Assembly (NCBI RefSeq): GCF_947242115.1
Contig: NC_074715.1
Span: forward strand, 27,258,376-27,322,375
Direction of reading: 5' to 3'
Length of the DNA stretch: 64,000 bases
Origin: Biomphalaria glabrata
Taxonomy: Eukaryota; Mollusca; Gastropoda; Planorbidae
Numbering within the stretch: position 1 is the stretch's first letter; the number at the start of each line of letters is the position of its first letter. Positions 24,022 through 30,395 of this stretch are shown piece after piece. Under the pieces are notes generated by a model that worked only from the letters and a program-made list of their open reading frames with translations, was not told the origin of the DNA and ran no database searches. The translations under genes and the position numbers were made by a program.

Positions 24022-26500
24022 GATGTCATGATTAGATCTACAATCTAAATCTAGATCAATAGAGATTATATCTAGACTAGATCTGGATCTATGTCTATAT
24101 AATGAATATAATCTACTCTAGATCTGGGCTCAAAAGTGTTACCGATGCCGTGGATCCGCTAGATCCAAACTTTCGTAGGCCTACCTTCATACTTGATCTA
24201 TTCTATACTAAGACTAAGAATCTAGTCTAGATCTAGACTAGATGATAGTAGATGTTATCGATCTAGATCTAGTCAATCTAAATTCTAAATCATACTAGAT
24301 CTATAACTAGTTTGTAGGGTAATGTAGAGAATCATAACGTAATGACTAGCTAGACTCGAGCTAGATCTATTCCTGTATAACAAGTTATCTAGATTCTAGA
24401 TCTAGAATCCTGATCTAGATCTAGACTAGATATCTACAATGTCACTCAATGTGTTTTTAATCGATAGCTGTTCGATTTTTTTTTCTATACAAATGAATAT
24501 AAGAATCAGGAATGCACCAACATAATTAATTTCTACTCATGAACTTACAAAAAAAAAAAAGTCACGTTGGTCAGCTAACTGACAGTACCAACCTGGTACC
24601 AACCCGCCACTCCCTCACTCTCGCGTTCTTTATTTCTAGACATCTAATTGTTAAGTACCAATCAACGTATAGATCTGGGCACATTGTGTTCACCCCACCT
24701 TTTCTGTTTCGCCCCTCTCCCCACAGGTGGGCTTAGCGTGACCTCGGTGACCGCTTGTAAGCTAGTCTAGAGAGGAGAAAAAAAAAGCATACGAAATGCG
24801 TAACGCGACGGGTTAAATGCGTATTTGCGTACTGGCGGTCATTTTTGGGAGATTTTGCGTAACGAATACGCATTTTGCGTAACGGTAGGCAGGTCTGATA
24901 TATATATAATTTGTATATATATACATGGAGAGCAAGCATAAAAGAAGGGTCCTGCATTGCAGATGGTGTACACACCAGTAGTGGAAAGAAGGGTGAAAGT
25001 GCTACAGCATCTGGTGATTACATACGCTCAACCTGTGACCTCATTTGTCTATCAAGGATTGGTCCCTTTAGTCACATGAGAAGTTGAGAAAGGAAAAGAT
25101 AGTCTCCAGGACGTAAAATGCCACAGAATATATCTATATGTTACAGGCATTTTCAGGTAAAGTAGAAAATGACACGCCATTTCATCCTATGCCTATGCCT
25201 AGTAAAGTAAGTAAAGTTTCCCTTTCAGACTTTTTGATCTATGAGGCAGATGATGTCAAGGTCATCTGTTTCTGTGGCCAATGGTTAATGAAGGTATCAT
25301 GTGGCTAGCACAACAATCAACTGCGTTTACTTTTACCCAACTAATATCAGGCACCAATTAGTGTTGGGTGGACTCAGAATTGCCCTAAAGATCACAGTTT
25401 TACCCATGATATGAATCCAGGGCCTCTCGATTCAGAAGCCAAGCACTTAAACACACAGCCATCATGCTCCCACTATGCCTAATGATTAAACATTCTATAG
25501 AATGACTAGATCAACATTAGAGAAAGAAGAAAATGTCTTTTCTAGAAAGATATTCATATAATATAGAAGATAAATGAAAAAAGAAAGAAAAAATGAACAA
25601 GACAAGATAAAAAAAAACATATATTTGTAATTTGTAGGTCTTTATACTAAGTCTTATTTCAAGTTTCAAATAATCCTAATTGATTACATCTACATCTTAG
25701 AGGTGGGGATGACTAGTTTTTCTAGAGTCCATTGCATTCTGTAGAATGCCATATTTCAGACTTTGCCAGTGTAACATTTAATAAATGAATATATATATAT
25801 ATATATATATAGTTTGTCCATTGTGGTTCAATATATACTTGATGTTTGACTACAGAACAAACTAAACCTAATTAAACAGGGCATTACCTGGACTATCAAC
25901 TACTGTATCATAATGGCAATTAACCAGAACACTGCTTTCAGCCTCCTGGTACTGTGATACCTTGACCACAATATTTTCCAAATTTTGGTAAACACTACTA
26001 AAATGACCAACTCCATTGTTAACAAAGTCTAATATAAAACTGCCATTAGCTGTCTGAAGATCAATATCAATACTGATATTATTGATTTGTTCAGCTATAA
26101 TTGAGTTCACTGAATCTAAAATATAGTGTTTAGCTTTTTCATTCGCTTTACTTCCTACAACCCGAGGACCAAAGCCTGTAAGAATGTCAAGATGTTTTCG
26201 TGCATTCTCTTCTCTAAATTGAAAAGTGCAAGAGTTATCCTTATTCTTGGGAGTTGGGTAAGAATTCATCCTTCGATGTACAAAAATCACAATAAGCACG
26301 TAAAAGGCAACTATAATAATGTAAGCCACTGCTGCCCGTGGACGCGCTGTTTGTCGATCCTGTCTGTTAGCAGTAGCATTGTAAACGACATCTGGCTGTT
26401 CAGCACTGTTGCTTGGTTGTTCTTGATGGTCAAGTGTATTTCTTGAGTCCACATCGGATCCACTGATAGGTGCATATCGCTGACGCAAGTTGTCATCCAT
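4396..26500 (-). CDS. ERMP1: ERMP1, endoplasmic reticulum metallopeptidase 1 (M28 family), complete 15-exon gene
   Basis: ERMP1 (Felix-ina) is a zinc metallopeptidase of the ER membrane, linked in vertebrates to ER proteostasis and ovarian follicle organisation. Coding exons by eye: 25888-26500, 23493-23629, 23258-23363, 21017-21163, 19837-19929, 18622-18831, 14734-14957, 13346-13523, 12598-12773, 10010-10165, 9639-9844, 7025-7137, 5736-5923, 4663-4740, 4396-4488. All introns are GT-AG, all phases agree, and the sum is 2718 bases: 905 residues plus stop, against 904 in human as I recall. Order: cytosolic N-terminus, one membrane helix (about 57-75), lumenal M28 domain, a multi-pass membrane region, then a lumenal C-terminal domain ending YDEFIF. 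Weakest point: the exon 13 donor (GTTTGT). Without that splice the frame stops at 5724, losing about 56 residues that match the family C-terminus, so the splice is preferred. Confidence 0.93.
4840..5335 (+). mobile_element. LINE 3' fragment, family L-a ([13 protein letters not shown] type)
   Basis: The plus strand encodes [16 protein letters not shown], then [24 protein letters not shown] and [15 protein letters not shown]: the conserved stretch after the reverse transcriptase in a LINE family abundant in molluscs and fish. After the stop at 5114-5116 the similarity continues in other frames (GRQRKR-like, REEWRK-like and [11 protein letters not shown]), so the copy is frameshifted and 5'-truncated. 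It lies in ERMP1 intron 13, antisense to the gene. A second piece of the same 3' end lies at 8775-8930. Confidence 0.75.
7468..7525. mobile_element. Possible hAT-type MITE end
   Basis: The sequence TGTTTCTCCAACCTTTACTA followed by GTGGTGCCCCC resembles the ends of hAT non-autonomous elements (CAGTGTTTCTCAACC...TGGTGCCCC). No opposite end or target duplication was found; the 34 bp minisatellite begins about 150 bases on. Confidence 0.3.
7682..8640. repeat. 34 bp minisatellite in ERMP1 intron 11, about 28 units
   Basis: The unit has the core GGAGTCAGAAGAAATGGATA followed by CATCTAGATAAAAT. There are about 24 near-identical units, then four 35 bp units of a second subtype with GTGGAGTTGGAAGAAATGGA and TATGTCTAGATACAA (about 8490-8635). 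A C/T difference (ATCTAG versus ATTTAG) is scattered among the main units, giving a readable variant code. The unit length is not a multiple of three and the array is intronic, so it is not coding. Confidence 0.95.
8775..8930 (+). mobile_element. LINE 3' tail fragment, family L-a
   Basis: The segment with TTGACAGATCTTGTGTGGTG and CCCCAGCAGTCCAAAGGATAG aligns with 5245-5290 (CAACAGATCTTATGTGGTAC, CCCAATGGCTCAAAAGAC). The similarity continues past the stop as a shared 3' tail (GTGAA...GATGTCAT). This is an independent, heavily 5'-truncated copy of the same LINE, again antisense within an ERMP1 intron (intron 11). Confidence 0.65.
9165..9612 (-). repeat. Dispersed repeat R1 (AGCGGC...GGGGAAAAAG family), uninterrupted copy
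   Basis: On the minus strand it begins TTTTAGCGGCCTCAAAAGG, continues with GGGGAAAAAGACGC, an internal GTCCGTC/GTTTGTC run and TCATAAAAATACACCAATTT, then TTACAACTATTCACTATTAA and on to a TTCTGTCATACTAATTAC block. It is related to copies at 10905-12235 (+, interrupted) and 56678-57020 (+). No protein coding is evident. The first 30 bases form a short GC hairpin in the best copy (56678). It lies in ERMP1 intron 11, its edge about 27 bases from the exon 11 donor. Confidence 0.75.
10010..18831 (-). CDS. ERMP1: ERMP1 exons 6-10: multi-pass membrane region
   Basis: Exons 18622-18831, 14734-14957, 13346-13523, 12598-12773 and 10010-10165 encode a chain of hydrophobic segments. Recognisable family blocks are [55 protein letters not shown] (human has FTPILGRSGSEIPPD) and [19 protein letters not shown] (human has GTFFPYSSNPANPKPKR). 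The introns between them are swollen by repeats. Intron 6 (14958-18621) holds a 45 bp minisatellite and a LINE whose 5' end lies within about 60 bases of the exon 6 donor. Intron 9 (10166-12597) holds a nested pair of elements. Confidence 0.9.
11118..12024. mobile_element. Non-autonomous DNA element with tandem-repeat inverted ends (MULE-like)
   Basis: The left end starts GGTGACCGGTCATTTCATCC. The right end, reversed, starts GGTTCCCGGTCATTTCATCC. Each end is a run of 15-17 bp units alternating GGTCATTTCATCCCC and GGTCACTTCATCCCC, about 5 units on the left and about 9 on the right (11876-12024). The flanks are AAAAATACA and AAAATATAC, an imperfect 9 bp target duplication, which fits Mutator-like elements. 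The interior holds two direct repeats of about 95 bases (see 11415-11600) and no transposase. The empty site is visible in the R1 copy at 9165-9612. Confidence 0.75.
11415..11600. repeat. Internal 95 bp direct duplication inside the tandem-ended element
   Basis: Two adjacent copies share GGCCAAGGTGTGGTG-like starts, AGTAGTGGAAATC / AGTAGTAAAAAATC, TTTGAGAGATAGAAGTGC, ATAATTATGA and GCCGCTGATAACTTATCATC. The frames open in both directions across them are by-products of the duplication. Confidence 0.75.
13738..14092. repeat. 23/20 bp minisatellite in ERMP1 intron 7
   Basis: The unit is ACTTAGTACAACAACATGGT followed by GAG (23 bp), mixed with a 20 bp form lacking one AAC. About 16 units. Variants ACTAAG and TCTTAG alternate with ACTTAG. 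Earlier degenerate units reach back to about 13700. Confidence 0.9.
16141..17535. repeat. 45 bp minisatellite in ERMP1 intron 6, 31 units in perfect register
   Basis: The unit is GGATACACCAACAAGCTGGC, TATCTATAGGGGTTTGTTAA, TATCA. Thirty-one units run from 16141 with no length change that I can see, so the pattern repeats every 180 bases. Two site variants are scattered: TACACC versus TAAACC, and GGGGTTTG versus GGGTGTTG or GGTTGTTG. Since 45 is a multiple of three, units with TACACC stay open ([15 protein letters not shown]), while TAAACC gives stops; the open frames are incidental. The last two or three units are more diverged. Confidence 0.97.
17545..18570 (-). mobile_element. 5'-truncated LINE (Jockey/CR1/Rex1-like) in ERMP1 intron 6
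   Basis: The minus strand encodes reverse-transcriptase motif B ([20 protein letters not shown]), a decayed motif C ([10 protein letters not shown] in place of FADDT) and [20 protein letters not shown]. After a frame break come [20 protein letters not shown], then PFGQLFETN and [11 protein letters not shown], the typical end of this LINE group. The 3' end is TTGTCCGTATGG-containing UTR closing in (ATT)n at 17547-17562, immediately next to the 45 bp minisatellite. Loss of the motif C aspartate and the frameshift say it is inactive. It has the same orientation as ERMP1. Confidence 0.85.
19837..26500 (-). CDS. ERMP1: ERMP1 exons 1-5: N-terminal helix and M28 peptidase domain
   Basis: Exon 1 (25888-26500) encodes the cytosolic tail, the membrane helix [18 protein letters not shown] and the start of the peptidase to DTVVDSPG. 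Exon 2 carries PGAGDDAAS and [10 protein letters not shown], exon 3 [17 protein letters not shown], exon 4 the [15 protein letters not shown] block and exon 5 GYVYHTKND. By alignment with Aeromonas aminopeptidase the M28 residues are His196, bridging Asp208, catalytic Glu245, Glu246, Asp272 (Glu in human ERMP1; the family accepts either) and His348. All are present, so the enzyme should be active. N-glycosylation sequons NIS and NGS fall in the lumenal part. Confidence 0.93.
20120..20245. repeat. Diverged TAGCGCTATTTCATGC repeat fragment
   Basis: GTTTAGCGCTATTTCATGCT, TTTAGCTTTCTCAATACTC and TATGATC match the reverse complement of 35815-35877. The following CAGTTGGGAAAATGGGGGGA and GGTATCTAGAAG resemble 35570-35600. 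It is a partial copy of the composite repeat at 35495-35880, in ERMP1 intron 4, followed by a 17-base G run (20284-20297 region). Confidence 0.55.
20313..20604 (-). repeat. tRNA-like SINE head in three tandem copies (95-98 bp units)
   Basis: Three units start at 20313, 20408 and 20506. Reversed, each contains GCTAGCACAGTGGTAGAGTG then TCAGCTTGAGGAGGTTC, which looks like a tRNA A box (TAGCxxAGTGGTAGAG) and a B box (GGTTCAAAT in unit 1). The remainder of each unit (TATAGTTATCTATTGCGGGC, TTCAAACTTTAAAGT) is shared too. So a SINE head plus part of its body has been tandemly triplicated. In units 2 and 3 the B box is degraded to GGTTCAC. Confidence 0.6.
20735..20880 (+). repeat. Dispersed repeat R2 (AATTTCAGCTTGATCC family)
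   Basis: AATTGTGCAAAATTTCAGCT, TGATCCAAGATTATG, GAGAAATAACGCGTA and ACCAGACAGACAGAGTGAGT are found again, with changes, at 63795-63900 (+), 33895-33970 (-) and 34755-34850 (-). No coding capacity; probably the tail of a SINE or a short DNA element. Confidence 0.65.
21164..23257. other. ERMP1 intron 3, no recognisable element
   Basis: An AT-rich intron of about 2.1 kb. The plus-strand frame at 21785-21991 (ending [16 protein letters not shown]) sits in a slightly GC-richer patch and might be a repeat fragment, but I recognise no family. Nothing else is supported. Confidence 0.5.
23681..23850. mobile_element. Fold-back element (55-60 bp inverted arms) in ERMP1 intron 1
   Basis: The left arm (23681-23744) reads AATTTTAAAAATTAGCTAGA, TTATAATAACAATACCTGC, AATGATCCTCACAA. 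The right arm (23791-23850) is its reverse complement with a few changes (TTGTGAGGATCATTGCAAGT, ATTGTTATTGCAATCTAGCT, AATTT). The loop is an AT run and a short GA run. A transcript through it would form a long hairpin. It ends 10 bases before the left end of the element at 23861. Confidence 0.8.
23861..24897. mobile_element. 1.04 kb non-autonomous DNA transposon, CAGACCTGCCTACC inverted ends (hAT-like)
   Basis: A perfect 14 bp inverted repeat, CAGACCTGCCTACC, bounds the element at 23861-23874 and 24884-24897. Both flanks are ATATATAT, compatible with an 8 bp target duplication but not proof in AT-repeat DNA. Subterminal DNA on both sides is dense in TGCGTAAC and TGCGTATT motifs (23889-23945 and 24795-24883), a layout typical of transposase-binding arrays. 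The interior holds an (AT)n tract (23963-24015), TCTAGA-rich DNA and no transposase. The CAG start plus an 8 bp duplication suggests hAT. Confidence 0.8.
24920..25105 (+). mobile_element. LINE 3' end with C2H2 finger, family L-b
   Basis: The plus strand encodes [19 protein letters not shown], the degraded form of a CxxCxRxCxSRIGLxSHxRxC finger that closes the ORF2 of a common mollusc LINE. Another copy of the family lies at 34895-35490 (minus), with CDICGRECLSKIGLQSHKRK. The upstream part is too decayed to follow. It lies in ERMP1 intron 1. Confidence 0.6.
25195..25480 (-). mobile_element. tRNA-derived SINE, family S-a
   Basis: Reversed, the right end is the tRNA-like head (GGAGCATGATGGCTGTGTGT, TTAAGTGCTTGGCTTCTGAA, then GGATTCATATCATGG at the B-box position). 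The body runs leftward to a tail with AAAGTTTCCCTTTCAGAC. The internal block GATGATGTCAAGGTCATCTG, TTTCTGTGGCC is shared with 40140-40300 and 50870-51125. The B box is degraded (GGATTCATATC instead of GGTTCGAATCC), so this copy is old. It lies in ERMP1 intron 1. Confidence 0.75.
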
Positions 26501-26519
26501 TTTTTTTATACTTTAAAAT

Positions 26520-27860
26520 TTTGACTAAATATAGATCTAGACAAAATTCTAAATTATCCCAAATGATACATCTACTGTCTAATCTACAGTACTAGTTCTA
26601 GAAAATAGATTGAGTATATCTATATAATCTAGATCTAGATCAAGCTAGATCAAGCTAGAGTAATCTAGATGTAGATATCTAGGTCTAGATCTATAAAATG
26701 TTTTATATAGATCTATAAAATGTTTTATATATATATATGTGTTTTAGTGATCTCCAGAGGTAGAATAAATTGGATCTAGATGTCTATAACTAGAAGAATA
26801 TAAATTAAATTAAAGAGTCTAGTCTCTCTAGGAACAATAACTAAGACATAATTTAATTAATACTGATCTAGGTCCTATATAATTATATATTAATTTATAG
26901 TATATTATAGAGAAAAGATATGTCTATACGTCTATAGAATCTGGATATCATATATATATTATATATATATTATATTTCTTTTATATCTATCAAGTATTAC
27001 TATTATTATAGAATCTAGTAATCTAGTCTTATCAGTACAGTATCACATGTCATGTATGATATGATATACTATGATACTGACTATAGTCAATAGTTAATTT
27101 ATATGTTATGTATTTTTATTATTTTACTTCTAAGATAGTTCATTACATGATCTAAAATCTAGAAGATCATTGAATGATTCTGATTGATAATGATGACTTA
27201 TAACTTATTCTAACTTACAGTATACTTATACTTTAACTTTATAGCTACTTGACTTATACTTATAGTTCTATAGTACTAATTATATTTTATAATTATATTA
27301 TTATTTAATTATTATTATACTAAATTGTCTAAATTATAGTAATAATTACTAGATCTAGATCTAATATATTATAAATAAGTGACTTTTATAAGTCTAATAC
27401 TTAAATTTAATAAATTACTAGACTACCCCACACAGTGACACACTAACTCAGACTAACTGAGTAACTTGTAATGATAAATAAGTAATAGTATTACTAATAC
27501 TAAATAGACTATACTATAGACTATAGTGGTCTATAGAGTCTAGTTTTAAACTGGCTAAATTCTAGACCTAGATTAGCCTAGATCTGATTAATTTCTGATT
27601 CTATAATCTATATTATATACTAGACCTACACTAGATGATAATAGATCTATAATAGTTTTTTAAAACCAGACCTATATTAAATATAATCTATATTAGTATA
27701 TAAATCTAGAATCTAAATAGATATAGAGATCTATATAGTCTAGTTCTAGATCTAGGCATAGATTCTATTCTATTGCGTTTAGACTGAGAAGAGCAAAGGT
27801 AAATAAACACGAAGTTTAATAAAGGTCATTTGCCGGCGGTGTTTAGGAATTTTATACCCT
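26520..27860. other. ERMP1 upstream region: dense TCTAGA/AGATCT palindromic DNA
   Basis: Upstream of the ERMP1 start the sequence is mostly overlapping TCTAGA, AGATCT, TATAGA and ACTAGT words with no coding region. No clear TATA or CpG-rich promoter stands out; the ERMP1 transcription start must lie in here. The same texture returns at 24010-24440, 28140-29010 and 30900-31780. Confidence 0.6.
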
Positions 27861-27907
27861 ACATTCTAATGGACCTCATTCACCAATCGTAAACAAACAC
27901 CCCTCAA

Positions 27908-27917
27908 GTCACGTGAC
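27908..27917. promoter_or_regulatory. GTCACGTGAC palindrome (E-box/CLEAR-type), left arm
   Basis: A perfect 10-base palindrome identical to the CLEAR/M-box consensus bound by TFEB/MITF-type bHLH-ZIP factors. It lies 28 bases before the ATG at 27945. The motif identity is seen; function is inferred. Confidence 0.45.
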
Positions 27918-27944
27918 AACCATCAGTTTAATCTAGACACCAAC

Positions 27945-29771
27945 ATGGAATCTATTGTTAGAAAACCACTCTTGCTTGTAAATTTTACTTTTGTTAACTT
28001 GTTAGAATATTGCGATGTTATAAATGCAGCATATGCATGTGAAAATGATTACAGACACATAATTTAATTACAATGTTACTGGAGTGATTAGCTACAATGG
28101 AAAGGTAAGCTCTTTTTAAATTACCATAGATTTCATAGAATCTATGACTAGTCTAGATAACTAGATCTAGAGTCTATACTCTATACACTATAGCCATAGC
28201 TATAGATCTATGATCTGTCTAGATTAGTCAATCTACTTACTTAAAGTTAAAGACTAGATCTAGAGTCTAGTACTTATTGACTTATTTAACTGATTAGTTA
28301 GGCCTAACTACTAGGTCTAGATCTAGAATAGATTACCAGGCACTATTATGACTAGATCTAGATCTAGTGACTTCTAGTCTAGATCTACTAGACTTTTAGA
28401 TCTAGACTCTAGACTAGTCTAGATAGAAATTCTAGAATTCTAGAATTTAGTAACTATCTAGATCTAGATCTACTTAGCTCTATCTAATCTAGATTTTTTT
28501 TTAGATAGACTAGCTTCTAGATCTAATATAAATATACATCTAGATCTTGCTGTAGACTCTCGTACTCTAGACTGACTTAGACTCACAAGATTAACTTAAG
28601 TTGATAGATCAAACTTAGAACATCTAGATTTAGATTCTAGATCTAAACTAGTAAAAAAAAAAACAAACAACAACTAGATCTCTAATAGTCTCTAAATCTA
28701 TAATATTATAATTTTAATCTAGACCTAGATCTGGTCCTGTGAATTGATCTTTGAAAATTTAGAAATGTTGAAAATGTATGATTATAGATCTACTAATTTA
28801 TTAATTATGTAATAGATCTACATTATAAATAATAACATATATATTATGAATATAGCTAGTAATATAGTCTCTAGATCTACCTGGATCTAGATTACTTTGA
28901 GATATAGAATTAGAGGCCTATGCTATGTAATTCTTTATTGTAGTTAAGACCTTCTTTACTAGATCTAGTTATATATAGATCTATACTTATAGTCCTAGTC
29001 TAGACTGTCTAGAGCAGTGTTTCCCAAACCTTTTCCTTCAAAACGGAACACTTCGCACACTATGAGTATTTAGCGGAAAACTTTTCTTATTTTTTTTTAA
29101 AGATTTATTCACATGGTAGCCTACTAATTAATTATTCCAGTAGTTCATGGAACACTTATTCAGGCGTAAGGTTCTGCGGAACACATTTTGAGAAACACTT
29201 GTCTAGAGTGATTCTAGAGATTATTTCTGGAATAAGGCTAGTTCTAGAATTCAAGATATATATATATATATATAGCATTTACTTATCACCTAGAATAGAG
29301 TGACAAGATTTATAATCTAATTAACACAATTTAAGTCATGAACATTGTAGGATCCAATATAATTCTAAACTGATAAATCTAGATGTCTACTACATTTTAT
29401 CTACATTATAGATTTAGTTTAAATTAGAAATCATATATTCAGAGGCAGTGCAAGAGGTATGCGAAGTGGGCATAATCTACAACCTGTGCGTGGGGGGTTT
29501 ATAAAATTAGTCTATGCACACCTATTAATTTTAAAACATTTAATGCATTAATATATGTATTTATTAATTAAAAAAAAAAAATTTATTCTTTCAGGTCATT
29601 GAAGGAGAGTGTCAGTGTGCAGGGGGTTGCAAGCCCGCCTGTTGTAAACATCTTTTTGGTCTTCTGTCTGCTCTAGAAGACTATAGCAAAAAAGAAATGT
29701 ATGCAGCACCAACAGACAAAATTCAGACATGGCATCAACCTGCACCTAAAGCCTCAGAAAATGAAGGATAG
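27945..29771 (+). pseudogene. SWIM zinc-finger gene, two-exon, probably broken
   Basis: The secure part is the last exon, 29595-29771: 58 residues and a TAG stop, with ECQCAGGCKPACCKHLFGLL, a SWIM finger (CxCx(n)CxH), then the downstream block TDKIQTWHQPAPK. The acceptor is TTTCAG (29589-29594). The preceding exon ends at 28104 with a GTAAGC donor and in the same phase reads NYNVTGVISYNGK, which continues naturally into VIEGEC. That frame has a TAA just upstream and no ATG. The ATG at 27945 opens a different frame (MESIVRKPLLLVNFTFVNLL to YACENDYRHII, stop), so a one-base shift separates the two. An AATAAA follows at about 30015. The intron carries a hAT MITE. No recombinase or transposase core is attached. 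Confidence 0.6.
29015..29200. mobile_element. hAT MITE (186 bp) with 8 bp target duplication
   Basis: The element starts CAGTGTTTCCCAAACC and ends with GAGAAACACTT, the reverse complement of AAGTGTTTCTC, the canonical hAT terminus. It is flanked on both sides by GTCTAGAG (29007-29014 and 29201-29208), a perfect 8 bp duplication. The inner sequence is non-coding. It sits in the intron of the SWIM gene and so arrived after that gene was in place. Confidence 0.9.
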
Positions 29772-30145
29772 TTTTAGCTGTGATAAGACTGGTCTAACAA
29801 AATTTTGATACCAGTGTTTCAATGTCTGCTTTGGCTGCCTTACCTCAGAACACTCCTATATTTTCAGTTCTACAAGCCGATCCTAAAAGATTAACCTCGG
29901 ACATTGTCTTCTATGACAGAACTATACCATTACCATCTATATTTTTTTAGCTTTGTGATGTTTGCGATTCATTTTGTAGTTCATTTAAATAGATATGATA
30001 CATTGTCATAGCAAAATAAAGTCTTTGTTTCTTTATAAGTGTATTATTTTATTGAATGATGTGAAAAGTATATTGTACACAAGGAAGCTGATATTATTAC
30101 TAAAAATATATACATATATACAAATTTTAAACATGAAATAAACAA

Positions 30146-30395
30146 GCTTATATTAATAAAATGTGCACATCAATTATTTCAAGTTGCCAGAGAAAAATTG
30201 ATAAGTCATAATAAACCAAAGTAACAACATTGTAAGAGGAAAACTATATAAATAAGGAAATAATATTTAATATTTTTGGGCACTGATCTGTAGAAGTACA
30301 TAATAAAAAAAGTTTATATTAATAAATATTAATAAAATATATACACACCAATTTTAAATTTAAATGTTGCTAAAATTCATAAGTCATAACAATAA
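30146..30395. repeat. Two 85 bp direct repeats between the convergent genes
   Basis: TTATATTAATAAAATGTGCA...CAAGTTGCCAGAGAAAAATTG, ATAAGTCATAAT (30148-30212) recurs as TTATATTAATAAATATTAAT...ATGTTGCTAAAATTC, ATAAGTCATAAC (30311-30390). The second copy overlaps the stop of the THAP gene, so the first may be a duplicated 3' UTR of it. Confidence 0.5.
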
